From Brevibacillus ruminantium (GTDB lineage Bacteria > Bacillota > Bacilli > Brevibacillales > Brevibacillaceae), in the NCBI RefSeq assembly GCF_023746555.1, contig NZ_CP098755.1, positions 5,563,248 to 5,627,247 of the forward strand: DNA of 64,000 bases, read 5' to 3'. Below the pieces are notes generated by a model. It made no database searches, was not told the origin of the DNA, and worked only from the letters and a program-made list of their open reading frames with translations. Both the position numbers and the translations under genes were made by a program. The first letter of the stretch is position 1. The number at the start of each line of letters is the position of its first letter. Positions 1 through 8,418 of this stretch are shown here, piece after piece.

Positions 1-224
1 CAAATAATACTTAAATATGAGAAGCTTGTTTCAGATTTAAGGTATTTGTTAGATTCCCTCTTGCTTATAATCTGCCTTCTTATTAACAATCTTTCAATAT
101 TTAAAATATCTGTTTTACTGATACTTAAATTATGTTTTTCTGGATTTTGAATGAATTCTTTTTGTATTCTTTTAATGATTAGGAATAGCAGTTTTCTAGT
201 TTTTCTATGCTTAATTAAGAGCAC
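1..224 (-). CDS. Partial hypothetical protein running off the left edge
   Basis: On the minus strand a GTG at 224-222 opens a frame that stays free of stop codons for 74 codons to the window edge. A purine-rich AAAGGATGT lies six bases upstream of the GTG (231-239) and could serve as ribosome binding site. The predicted peptide is rich in Lys, Ile and Leu and matches no family I recognise. The DNA is very AT-rich, so a chance open frame of this length is not excluded. Sequence left of position 1 would decide it. Confidence 0.4.
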   Translation of the reverse strand, partial: MLLIKHRKTRKLLFLIIKRIQKEFIQNPEKHNLSISKTDILNIERLLIRRQIISKRESNKYLKSETSFSYLSII

Positions 225-450
225 AATGTAACATCCTTTCGAAATAAAATTTCAAAAATCAGTTTTAACTAGATTATTGTGCTGTATACTCCGAATCCCC
301 AAACTCAAATATGTTTAATATAAAAGTAAAAATTTTTTAAAATTTCAAATAGGAGTTTTCAATCCAATTACGTATAAAGTTATAATTAGTGACCCATTTT
401 ATCTTATGCTATACTTGGTAAAGATATGTAATAGAAAGGAGGAGCGTACA

Positions 451-1728
451 ATGGTTAGAAGGCAGTATGAATCTTCTGAGGTTTTTCAGCCTACTTCGTT
501 CCCAGAACTTACATATGTAAATAGATCAATTAATGGACGAGATACATATGAATCACGATTGTCTAAAGCGCTCAAAACTAAAGGCGTCTTGACCTTAATT
601 ACCGGGTCATCAAAATCGGGCAAAACAGTTCTATGTCATAGTGTAATACCTACAGATAAAATTATTGAAGTGAGTGGTTCTCATATTCAAAAATCAGATG
701 ATTTTTGGATTCAGGTTGCCGAAATACTCGAGATGCCTTTAGAAGTTGAAACCACTAGTCAACAAACTTTTGAGAATAACTTTAGTGGTGAAGCTGGTGC
801 AAAGGCTGGTGTACCTTTATTAGCGGATTTTAGTGGTAAAGTTACTTCGGGATTGAAAGAAAGCGATTCTGAAACGGTTAAAGAAAAACAGCAGCGAAGT
901 AGCAACAAAATTATTGATTATCTGATACGCAATGAAAAAGTCTTGGTAATTGATGATTTTCATTATATTAACTCTGAAGTCCAAAAATATATTTCTCGAA
1001 TATTAAAAAGTCAAATCTTTTATGGTCTAAAGGCAGTGGTTGTTTCTCTTCCACACCGTGCAGACGATGCTATTCGCTTGAATCCTGATTTAAGTGGACG
1101 TGTGAGATATATTAATATTGAACCTTGGACCCATGAAGAACTAAGAAAAATACCAAAAACGGGCTTTGATCTGTTGCATGTTGAGATTCCTGACGTATTC
1201 CTTGATTTATTAGTCAAAGAAAGTATTACTTCTCCTCAATTAATGCAACAAAATTGCCTAAACCTATCTTTCGTCTTAAACATTGATGAAGATACAAACA
1301 TTACTTCCATAGAAAATGAACAAAGCATTTTTGAAGCATTTGAAGAGACAACTTTGGATCATGAGAATTACGAGGCAGTAATACGCAAATTAGTTATTGG
1401 CCCTGTTCAAGGTCGCAATAACCGTACACAGTATAATCTTAGAAATGGAAAGAACTTGGATATTTATCATGTTGTCTTATTTGCTCTCGCTGAAGATCCT
1501 CCATTAGTATGTATTGATATTGCTGATATACAGAGAAGGATTAATAATGTGCTCAAAGATGGTGAAAAAACACCAGCTACACTCACCATTTCAAACACTC
1601 TTATACAGATACAAAAAATACTTCATGAGAGTGGAGAAATGTTCCGTATTCTTGAATGGAAGGATCAAGAATTACATATCCTTGATCCATTCTTCCTATT
1701 TTATCTACGCTGGAGTTATAACAGATGA
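451..1728 (+). CDS. P-loop ATPase of unknown family, defence-island type
   Basis: The ATG at 451 is chosen over an upstream in-frame ATG at 406 because an AGGAGG-type ribosome binding site (437-442) lies eight bases before it. The 425-residue product has a Walker A motif GSSKSGKT at residues 52-59 and a Walker B-like VLVIDDFH at about 164-171, followed by a helical C-terminal half. The Walker B strand ends in DD plus an aromatic residue, as in AAA+/STAND-type NTPases. No nuclease, TIR or helix-turn-helix domain is visible. It stands alone, with 275 bp to the convergent SEFIR/TIR gene. A role in phage defence is inferred only from the neighbours. It could also be an ATPase regulator of a mobile element. 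Confidence 0.8.
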   Translation: MVRRQYESSEVFQPTSFPELTYVNRSINGRDTYESRLSKALKTKGVLTLITGSSKSGKTVLCHSVIPTDKIIEVSGSHIQKSDDFWIQVAEILEMPLEVETTSQQTFENNFSGEAGAKAGVPLLADFSGKVTSGLKESDSETVKEKQQRSSNKIIDYLIRNEKVLVIDDFHYINSEVQKYISRILKSQIFYGLKAVVVSLPHRADDAIRLNPDLSGRVRYINIEPWTHEELRKIPKTGFDLLHVEIPDVFLDLLVKESITSPQLMQQNCLNLSFVLNIDEDTNITSIENEQSIFEAFEETTLDHENYEAVIRKLVIGPVQGRNNRTQYNLRNGKNLDIYHVVLFALAEDPPLVCIDIADIQRRINNVLKDGEKTPATLTISNTLIQIQKILHESGEMFRILEWKDQELHILDPFFLFYLRWSYNR

Positions 1729-1774
1729 GATATATTATAAGGGCAATAACTTAAAATACTTTATCTTATCTAAT

Positions 1775-1837
1775 AAATTGACCGTTTGATGTGTTACGTG
1801 TGAAAATCTTCACCGTAACGGGTCGGACGGTCAATTT
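1775..1837. repeat. Long imperfect inverted repeat downstream of the ATPase gene
   Basis: Outer arms AAATTGACCGT (1775-1785) and ACGGTCAATTT (1827-1837) are perfectly complementary. Inside them TTACGTGTGAA (1794-1804) and TTCACCGTAA (1809-1818) pair with one mismatch. Part of the left arm (accgtttgatgtg and following bases) recurs as a direct repeat near 1857-1885. The site lies between two converging genes. It may be a bidirectional terminator, although no strong T-run follows, or the end of a small mobile or repetitive element. Confidence 0.55.
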
Positions 1838-2003
1838 TCTTCACAACCATAATAATAACCGTTTGATGTGCTACGTTTGAAAACCCTTGCCGCTGACTCG
1901 AACCAAAAAAGAGCGCAATGCTTGGCATCGTGCTCCTTTTCTTCTTACCCCTTGTTCTTACATCTAGGTTTGAATTCATCCAATGATATGTCTGCTTAAA
2001 CGA

Positions 2004-4103
2004 TCATCTTGCTCTTGACCCTACCCGTGCAATCTCTCTCTTTATCTTCTCACAAGCCGTTAGCAACGCTGCTTCGTAGTTACCGTCCGGTCTACTCGCA
2101 TCGTAAGGGGCATAGGTGACTCCGAGCAAGTCAGTAGGAATGTGCAAGTCCCCCAACTCTCGTGGCGCCACAAAGAATGTTCGCTCCCTACCTAGCTTAC
2201 CCATAGACAGCCCAAGCTCAAACAGCACATTGTCACGTACCATCGTTACTTGCTGATCCTTCGCTGTAGCGGCATCGTCAGGAGCAAACACGAACACTGC
2301 AAAATCCGATTTTTCTAAAGCATCAATCAAGCCATCTAATATGCTGCTCGACAACTGAAAATCATGGGCAGTCCAAGGAGTTGGATAAGTTTCGTCTTCT
2401 AGGTTAAAGTGTATAGCCTTCGCAAACTTCACATTTTTACCAGATGAGCCTATAAAAACAGATGGCTTCTCTTTAGCGATTGACATGGATGTAGCCTCCA
2501 CTGAAAATGATGCGCTGAGGAACAGGTTGATATATTCCCTTAAGCGTTCCGCTACACTCTGATCAAAATTGTTATAATCCGATTCTTTGATCCGTCCCTT
2601 TTTATCCCCATAACGAAAATGCATATCAACGATACCGTCTTCAGCTACATTATGCTGAGTAATCGCTAATTCCAGTTCTCCCAACCCTATTCGGACACAA
2701 TAGGAGACAATATCCTCCTCCACTTTGATGGAATAATAGACGTCCCGTTCACTATACTCCTTATGGGAGAATTTGAATTCCACTGTGCTATCGTAAACAT
2801 TCATCTTCTCAATCGGACGTTGGTGATACTCCCCCTCCAATTGTTTCTTCAGTATCAGATAAATGTTACTTGTAAGTTTTGCCCTAAAGTGCAGGCCCAC
2901 CAAATACCTGAATCTGAGCTTCTCCTTCTCACTTTCACTTAACGAACAACCATTGACGATTGATAAAATTTGGTTTATCTCTAGATTGCCGCCCCAATTG
3001 GTAATAGTCGGAAACCACCCCGTAAGTCTCTCCCCATATTTCTCGAGCAGGGGGACAATGAGATCAGGATAAAGCAACCCTATGTATAAACTGATCGTGT
3101 CCAGTCCATTATCGTCATTCCCCCGTTGTTGGAATCTCTCGTCTGCCCTAGAAACGTGTCTATAAAGCGCCTTGATATAATTAATCTCATGCCCGTGTAA
3201 GTGATTAAAATATTCACACAACCTCATCAATAACTCTGAATACCGATGATTCTCAAAACTTTTGATATTCACAAATTGACAGTAGTCAATAACCCGCTCT
3301 ATAAACAATCCTTCCAGCCCGTATCTCTTCAGTACATCAAGGAAGAGCATCTTGTCCGTGGCCTGCTCCAGCATCCGATAAATGCGAATTTCCATGTCCA
3401 ATTGGATAGTTGACGACAAAAGAGCAACGGTTGTCGGACTCGGGTGAATCGCATCTCTGAAATATTCAAAAAAAGGGGCTATATACTCAGAATGATCCTC
3501 ATCTTTCTTGACCAACTGCTGATACCAATAGCGGACTTTCTCTTCTTCCTTTGCTGAGTCCCTATCCTCATGTTGAGCTGTAAGAGCTACGCCGACCTCG
3601 GCCAACAAGTATTGTGGGGGTTGTCCTAGTAAGGGCTTCTTATGAAGCGGAACCCCGTAAATATCGCGTACGAGACTCTGGTACTGCTCCTCAAAGGAAC
3701 TAGATGATGACAAGTCGATATAGAGTCGGGTAGAAAGATAAGTAGGAATATAAGGTTGACCATCCGTATCCTTCTCGACAACGACAGGAATAAATTTCTC
3801 TTGTTTGGCGATGTCGTAAATCTGGGACGTAATGATGTTCGTCTCCGCTCCGACACCTCCTTTTCTCGATTCAGCCTTTTCCTTGTAACCTTTATCACAT
3901 ATAATCAGTACCTTATGGATCTCGTTGGAGGTGACCATGCTTTGCATAAAAACATGTACATCATGCCCCTTCTTAAGATCCCATATGTCTATCTTTACTT
4001 GAATACCGTCTCTAACAAGCATTTCCGCGAATATCCAAACATTCTTCTTATGTTCTTCGTTCGTCCAGCTATATGATATATAAACGGTTCGATTCCCGGT
4101 CAT
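2004..4103 (-). CDS. SEFIR domain + C-terminal TIR-like nucleotide-binding domain protein
   Basis: The 699-residue protein opens with a SEFIR/TIR-type fold at residues 1 to about 145: a VYISYSWTNEEHK strand-loop, then an IDIWDLKKG segment and a CDKGY segment. A long, mostly helical middle (about 150-540) has no recognised domain. The C terminus (about 545-690) resembles the TIR-like nucleotide-binding domain of Pycsar and CBASS Cap12 effectors (PF10137): VFIGSSG, AVFVFAPDD and RDNVLFELGLSMG are all present, and the Glu of FELG is the expected NADase catalytic residue. In those systems TIR domains degrade NAD+ on infection. No cyclase gene is adjacent, so this protein may sense and act by itself. 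It is transcribed toward the ATPase gene. A weak AAGGG lies upstream of the ATG. Confidence 0.85.
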   Translation of the reverse strand: MTGNRTVYISYSWTNEEHKKNVWIFAEMLVRDGIQVKIDIWDLKKGHDVHVFMQSMVTSNEIHKVLIICDKGYKEKAESRKGGVGAETNIITSQIYDIAKQEKFIPVVVEKDTDGQPYIPTYLSTRLYIDLSSSSSFEEQYQSLVRDIYGVPLHKKPLLGQPPQYLLAEVGVALTAQHEDRDSAKEEEKVRYWYQQLVKKDEDHSEYIAPFFEYFRDAIHPSPTTVALLSSTIQLDMEIRIYRMLEQATDKMLFLDVLKRYGLEGLFIERVIDYCQFVNIKSFENHRYSELLMRLCEYFNHLHGHEINYIKALYRHVSRADERFQQRGNDDNGLDTISLYIGLLYPDLIVPLLEKYGERLTGWFPTITNWGGNLEINQILSIVNGCSLSESEKEKLRFRYLVGLHFRAKLTSNIYLILKKQLEGEYHQRPIEKMNVYDSTVEFKFSHKEYSERDVYYSIKVEEDIVSYCVRIGLGELELAITQHNVAEDGIVDMHFRYGDKKGRIKESDYNNFDQSVAERLREYINLFLSASFSVEATSMSIAKEKPSVFIGSSGKNVKFAKAIHFNLEDETYPTPWTAHDFQLSSSILDGLIDALEKSDFAVFVFAPDDAATAKDQQVTMVRDNVLFELGLSMGKLGRERTFFVAPRELGDLHIPTDLLGVTYAPYDASRPDGNYEAALLTACEKIKREIARVGSRAR

Positions 4104-4971
4104 TATGTCACAAACCCTTCCATTCCAGATACGCGATAGTACTTAAACCCCCAAAAATCTTGAACTTAGCTGAATTTCCTCGACAATATGCGGGTACGGG
4201 TGCTCCCCTTGAAGTGCTTTGCATATTGAGCGATTCATAGAGCGCCTCCATCAGCTTCAACACTTAGTCAAACTAGCCTCCATCCCACAGTCTTAGGTAT
4301 ACATTCACCCCTTTTATTCCCCTCTTATTAAGAGCATGTAGTTTGCCTAAAATTCCACTGTTATTCACAACATTTATTCCATTTAATAATATCATAATTT
4401 GGTAAATGGTGGGCTTTGTTGTCGATTTACTCATAGAAAAACATCCATAACAAATCTCTAAGAGGCACTATTCATAATTTCCCCAGTAACTTTATACTTC
4501 CTCCAACACGACTTCATCAAGCTCTCCGCCACGAAGGCGTTCAGGATAAAAAGATTCATGAGCGTGATGCATGACGTATGAAGCAGTCCAATGGCCGTGA
4601 ACGTTGCCAATCGGTTCAAAAAAATTTGATATGGATTGAAGCGCCTTTCCCGATTTTTACGCTTCCGGTTTCTAGAACTAAATCAAAAAAGTCGTGTAAA
4701 CCCATAGAGATAATACGCTATAAATCGACGAGTTTGCCGAAAGTAATTCGATATCGGGTATTTCTAATTCTCTTTAATCATTACTGGACTAACTAAGAAC
4801 ACACTCCTCCGACGTAATAGATCATCAAGAGTAGTGAAGCAGACCAATACAAACACACGTTCTTTACAAATGGAAATATTTATAATATACTATTATCTAT
4901 CATTCGACTTCGCCAATTGCTATCAAGTAGTTTTTCAAAATCTTTTAAAAGTTTACGAGGTGATGCTTCAA
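4104..4971. other. Long intergenic region without a convincing gene
   Basis: About 870 bp separate the divergent SEFIR/TIR and TIR-TPR genes. The longest open frame (4578-4796, 72 codons) has no ribosome binding site and no recognisable product. The stretch shifts from mixed composition to AT-rich and presumably holds the promoters of both flanking genes. The open frame that runs into the TIR-TPR gene from 4834 is upstream of its best ribosome binding site and probably untranslated. Decayed gene remnants are possible but not identifiable. Confidence 0.5.
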
Positions 4972-6258
4972 ATGCTTAAAGTATTTATTAGCCACTCTCA
5001 TGATGAAAAAGACTTGGCTCTAGCGTGGCAAACTTTACTAGATCATGTATCTCAAGGAGCTATTGAGGTCTGGCTTTCTAGTGATACAAAGCCCTCCGGG
5101 GGAATGAAAATAGGCGCAGAGTGGCGTGACAGTATTTACGAAAAGCTATCTGCGGCTGATTATGTGATTGCAATCATTAGTCCAAGAAGTATAGAGAGAC
5201 CATGGATTCTGTGGGAATGTGGCGTTGCTAGTGGGACAAATAAAGAGAGAGGATTAATACCTGTGGTATACTCTATGCCTCTTTCAGATTTTGAAGGACC
5301 TTTATCATCCTATCAAGCGTATTCTGGAGAAGAAAAAGATAGAATTATTGAAATATGTGAAAGATTGCTTGTAGAGGCTAAACTAACACCCAAAAAACAG
5401 TATTGGGAACCGATTTTAGACACATACATTGGTTCGGTGCGTCTACATAGGCCACCTCGTAATGCTGGTCCGACGGCCGTTTCTATTTGGATGCGAAGAG
5501 TCGAATCTTACTTAAATTCTGGTAGGATTTCGGAACTTCCATCGTTAGTAGATTCTATGTATTCTTCATTGGGAACAGATAGTGCTGTAGATGTACAAAT
5601 TCATGAGTTGTTAAGCCAAGTATTTTTGGAGACGAAAAATTACGGAATGGCATTTAATGAAGTTATGAAGGCTCTTGAAATTTTGCCAGACGATCTGGGG
5701 CTACTTCATAGGAAAGTTCTCATTTTGCTTGAACAGGGAGAGCATGGCCAGGCAAAAGAAAGTTTAGATTTTATTTATCGTGATTTCCCTGATGCGAGAT
5801 TTTTACCAGAAATAGCTGGTCTCGAAGGAAGATTACATAGAGAATTATTTGAAACTACTGGTCGGAAAGAAGAACTCGAAATTGCAATTTCAGCCTATGA
5901 AGTAGCATATCAAAAAGATTCTTATAGTTATTATTGTGGTGTTAATGCTGTTACCCTTAAATTACTTGCAGGAAGATTAGAAGAAGCGCGGGACTTAGCT
6001 GCAAACGTACTAAAAGTTTGTCATGATTTATTGACGCATGATAAAGTCTCCTTTTGGTTGGACTTTACAGTAGGTGAGTTGTTTCTTGTCCTTGGTAAAT
6101 ATGAAAATGCATTAGAATCGTATGGTATTGGTTTAAAGCGTAATCCATCGCCAAGGGAACGACAAAAAGAATCCGCATTAAAAGGGGTTCGACGTATTTT
6201 CACCAGCGCAGAGTTAGATACAAAATATCTTTCCAGTTTTGAAGGTATATTGAAGTAG
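4972..6258 (+). CDS. TIR domain protein with TPR-like C-terminal repeats
   Basis: The ATG at 4972 is preferred because GAGGTG (4957-4962) lies nine bases upstream; an ATG at 4963 is too close to it. The 428-residue product begins with a TIR domain (residues 1 to about 140): the start reads MLKVFISHSHDEKD, and WILWECGVASG places the putative catalytic Glu at residue 82. From about 170 to 420 the protein is helical with TPR-like repeats (for example YGMAFNEVMKALEILPDD and YENALESYGIGLKRNP). TIR-TPR architectures fit a sensor coupled to an NAD+-consuming enzyme. It leads a tight same-strand cluster, with 53 bp to the SLATT gene and 103 bp more to the ThsB-like gene. Joint function is inferred from this spacing. 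Confidence 0.85.
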   Translation: MLKVFISHSHDEKDLALAWQTLLDHVSQGAIEVWLSSDTKPSGGMKIGAEWRDSIYEKLSAADYVIAIISPRSIERPWILWECGVASGTNKERGLIPVVYSMPLSDFEGPLSSYQAYSGEEKDRIIEICERLLVEAKLTPKKQYWEPILDTYIGSVRLHRPPRNAGPTAVSIWMRRVESYLNSGRISELPSLVDSMYSSLGTDSAVDVQIHELLSQVFLETKNYGMAFNEVMKALEILPDDLGLLHRKVLILLEQGEHGQAKESLDFIYRDFPDARFLPEIAGLEGRLHRELFETTGRKEELEIAISAYEVAYQKDSYSYYCGVNAVTLKLLAGRLEEARDLAANVLKVCHDLLTHDKVSFWLDFTVGELFLVLGKYENALESYGIGLKRNPSPRERQKESALKGVRRIFTSAELDTKYLSSFEGILK

Positions 6259-6311
6259 GCGGTGGAAAATGAAGTCCATAGATGTTTCGACTCATAATCC
6301 TAGGTGCAATC

Positions 6312-6773
6312 ATGAGTGGATTTAGTGAAAACACAACTATGTCTCCAAGTGAATACATCAAAATGCGCTTAGACGAACAAATAGATTGGTATGACAATAA
6401 AAGTACTCATGCTCGTAAAATTTATAAAAGGTTGCAAACTTGGGAAATCATCTTTGCCGCAGTCATTCCTCTTTTGAGTGGATATGTTTCTAATCACTGG
6501 TTAGTTCCGTTTGCAATAGCTCTGATAGGCTCAATAATTGTCATTATTGCATCTATTACTAGACTAGGAGGTTATCACGAAAATTGGATGCAGTATCGAG
6601 CTACTTGTGAATTGCTTAGGCATGAAAAGTACCTCTATCTTACCGGTACTACTCCGTACGAAGAACGCTCCTTCCATTTGTTGGTTGAAAGGGTGGAAAG
6701 CATCATATCATCAGAAAATATTAATTGGTCACAACTCGCATCCTCTAGTTCTAACAAGAATAAACCAAATTAA
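6312..6773 (+). CDS. SLATT-superfamily (DUF4231) membrane protein
   Basis: The predicted protein has 153 residues from an ATG at 6312, with AGGTG five bases upstream; an ATG at 6282 would add ten residues. The N terminus holds the characteristic RLDEQIDWYDNKS segment. Two adjacent hydrophobic helices (IIFAAVIPLLSGYVS and LVPFAIALIGSIIVIIAS) are followed by a short amphipathic tail. This is the layout of SLATT proteins, which comparative genomics predicts to be membrane-disrupting effectors in nucleotide-signal-activated conflict systems. Its position between two TIR genes fits that model: a TIR product would be the signal and this protein the pore. The family call is good; the effector role is inference. 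Confidence 0.8.
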   Translation: MSGFSENTTMSPSEYIKMRLDEQIDWYDNKSTHARKIYKRLQTWEIIFAAVIPLLSGYVSNHWLVPFAIALIGSIIVIIASITRLGGYHENWMQYRATCELLRHEKYLYLTGTTPYEERSFHLLVERVESIISSENINWSQLASSSSNKNKPN

Positions 6774-6876
6774 CTTTGAATGAATTATTATGTTACTATT
6801 TGAAATAATTTTCGATTTGAGACGAACTTTTCCCTTTGTCAGTATAATTCCATATTAAAAGGAGTGTAAGTAGATT

Positions 6877-7293
6877 ATGAAGACATATAACATTTTTATC
6901 AGCCATGCTTGGAAATACACAGAACATTATAACAAAGTAGTTCAATGGCTTAATGAAGCTCAATCTGAAGGAAAGTTTAACTGGAAAAACTATTCAGTTC
7001 CAGAACATGATCCATTAATTGATCCTAATACATCGAGTGGAAAGACTAAGCTGAAAAATGCACTTGACGCTCAAATCAAACCAGCATCTATTGTAATTAT
7101 TTTAGCAGGTATGTATGCTGCACATAGTGATTGGATTGATTTTGAAATCGACACTGCAGTATCCTACGAGAAATACATAATCGGTGTTAAACCATGGGGA
7201 CAAGAGCGAATTCCTACAAAAGTCTCTAATAATGCAGACATCATGGTCGGTTGGAATAAAAGTTCTGTTGTTGACGCAGTTGCAGCAAGATAA
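6877..7293 (+). CDS. ThsB-like TIR domain protein (Thoeris-type)
   Basis: This compact 138-residue protein consists only of a TIR-like domain of the DUF1863/PF08937 type. Its hallmarks are YNIFISHAWKY at the N terminus, FNWKNYSVPEHDPL after the first helix, and SDWIDFEID, where Glu90 is the expected catalytic residue. In Thoeris systems ThsB proteins of this family make a cyclic ADP-ribose isomer after phage recognition and so activate ThsA. No ThsA gene (SIR2-SLOG or Macro-TM) is visible nearby. An AAGGAG motif precedes the ATG, and a TATAAT at 6843-6848 could give the gene its own promoter. A terminator hairpin follows at about 7411. Confidence 0.88.
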   Translation: MKTYNIFISHAWKYTEHYNKVVQWLNEAQSEGKFNWKNYSVPEHDPLIDPNTSSGKTKLKNALDAQIKPASIVIILAGMYAAHSDWIDFEIDTAVSYEKYIIGVKPWGQERIPTKVSNNADIMVGWNKSSVVDAVAAR

Positions 7294-7410
7294 ACTTTTT
7301 ATTCAATATAGGAACCCCCACAGCCTTAAACGCTAGCAGGGATTCTTCATTTACTATTATGATGTAAGACGGCTTATAGTCATAGTTCCTCAAAATGACG
7401 CGGCGAAAAA

Positions 7411-7445
7411 AATCAGGCCCATTTTTCCGGGACCTGATTTTTTTT
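7411..7445. terminator. Bidirectional rho-independent terminator
   Basis: AATCAGG (7411-7417) pairs with CCTGATT (7433-7439), with extra GC pairs inside. An A-run precedes the stem and a T-run follows it, so it can stop transcripts from both the ThsB-like gene and the opposing SMC-like remnant. Confidence 0.85.
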
Positions 7446-8184
7446 ATTTCTTTACATAACCGGCTTCTAACTGATACGTTAGGTGCATTGGATTAAGCGA
7501 CATCACATCCATACCGTACACGTTTCTTCCTTTTAGACTATAACAGGTTGGGAAATTCGATAAAATTTCATCCGCGCGGTGAGCTGTAAAACATATTAAT
7601 TTTACTTGATTCTTTTCGGCCACTTCGAAAATCGGTTTTAGGATATGACCGGAAGAAGCTTTGCCAAACGGGTTGTCCGCAACAATGGTTTTGAAGACAT
7701 TATATTTGCCGTCCGCTTGTTTCCGTACGTGATTGACCATGATCATATACATGGTCAAATACACTGCGTACTGCTCTCCACCTGACCAATTATGAACCTT
7801 GTCCCACTCCTCGTATTCGTCACCTTTTGGTACGATAATGTCCTCTTTTCTTGGTTTAAAGGCGGTAATTTTGCAAGACGAAAGAGGGGCGACTTGATTT
7901 ACGAGATTCCGAGTGCTAAGGCTCTCTTCGATATACCGCCTTCTCTTTTCGATATCTTCTTTTGTTTGAGCCTCTTCAATAACTTCGTCCAAGTGCTTGC
8001 GAATGGCTTCGCTAGGCTCCTCTACGTTCGACCAATCAATATTCACCCCGAGTTCAAAGCTTCGCCTGCAAGCAATGGCGAACATGTGCGCCCCGACTCC
8101 GACAAACTCTTTAATCTGTGAACCAATGTTCCATGGCGTTCGACTTCCAGGGAAATTAGCCCTTTGGTGGTAGCGTCCCTTGCA
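7444..8184 (-). pseudogene. C-terminal remnant of an SMC/SbcC-like ATPase
   Basis: The open part (7444-8085, 213 codons) carries an ABC-type signature NWSGGEQYAVYLTMYM and a Walker B-like strand FKTIVADNPFGKAS with a following LICFTAHRADE. This is the C-terminal ATPase half of an SMC/RecN/SbcC-like protein. There is no Walker A half: upstream the frame continues only to a stop at 8185-8187, and plausible homologous residues move to another frame around 8090-8180, suggesting a frameshift as well as truncation. Such coiled-coil ATPases are common in anti-plasmid and anti-phage systems, so this is probably the stump of an older defence operon. The exact family is uncertain. Confidence 0.7.
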
Positions 8185-8418
8185 TCATCAGCATATACAC
8201 CTCAAGTAGCCGGCCTGCACAGGAATATCCAGTCCAAGCCGCTCCATCCTTCACTCCTCGAAGTCAGCGACACGTCCGGCACGGAAACTTTCTCCCGGTC
8301 AAATATCAAACTAAACACCTCTGACGAATCAAGATGCGACACAATCCATCAAATATATGGATTATTTTCCTGCTTGGAAGTAATATATAACTAGAAAATC
8401 ATATTAGGAGGTAGGGAC

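Noticed and set aside
4578..4796. 72-codon open frame upstream of the TIR-TPR gene
   Set aside because: No ribosome binding site and no recognisable features.
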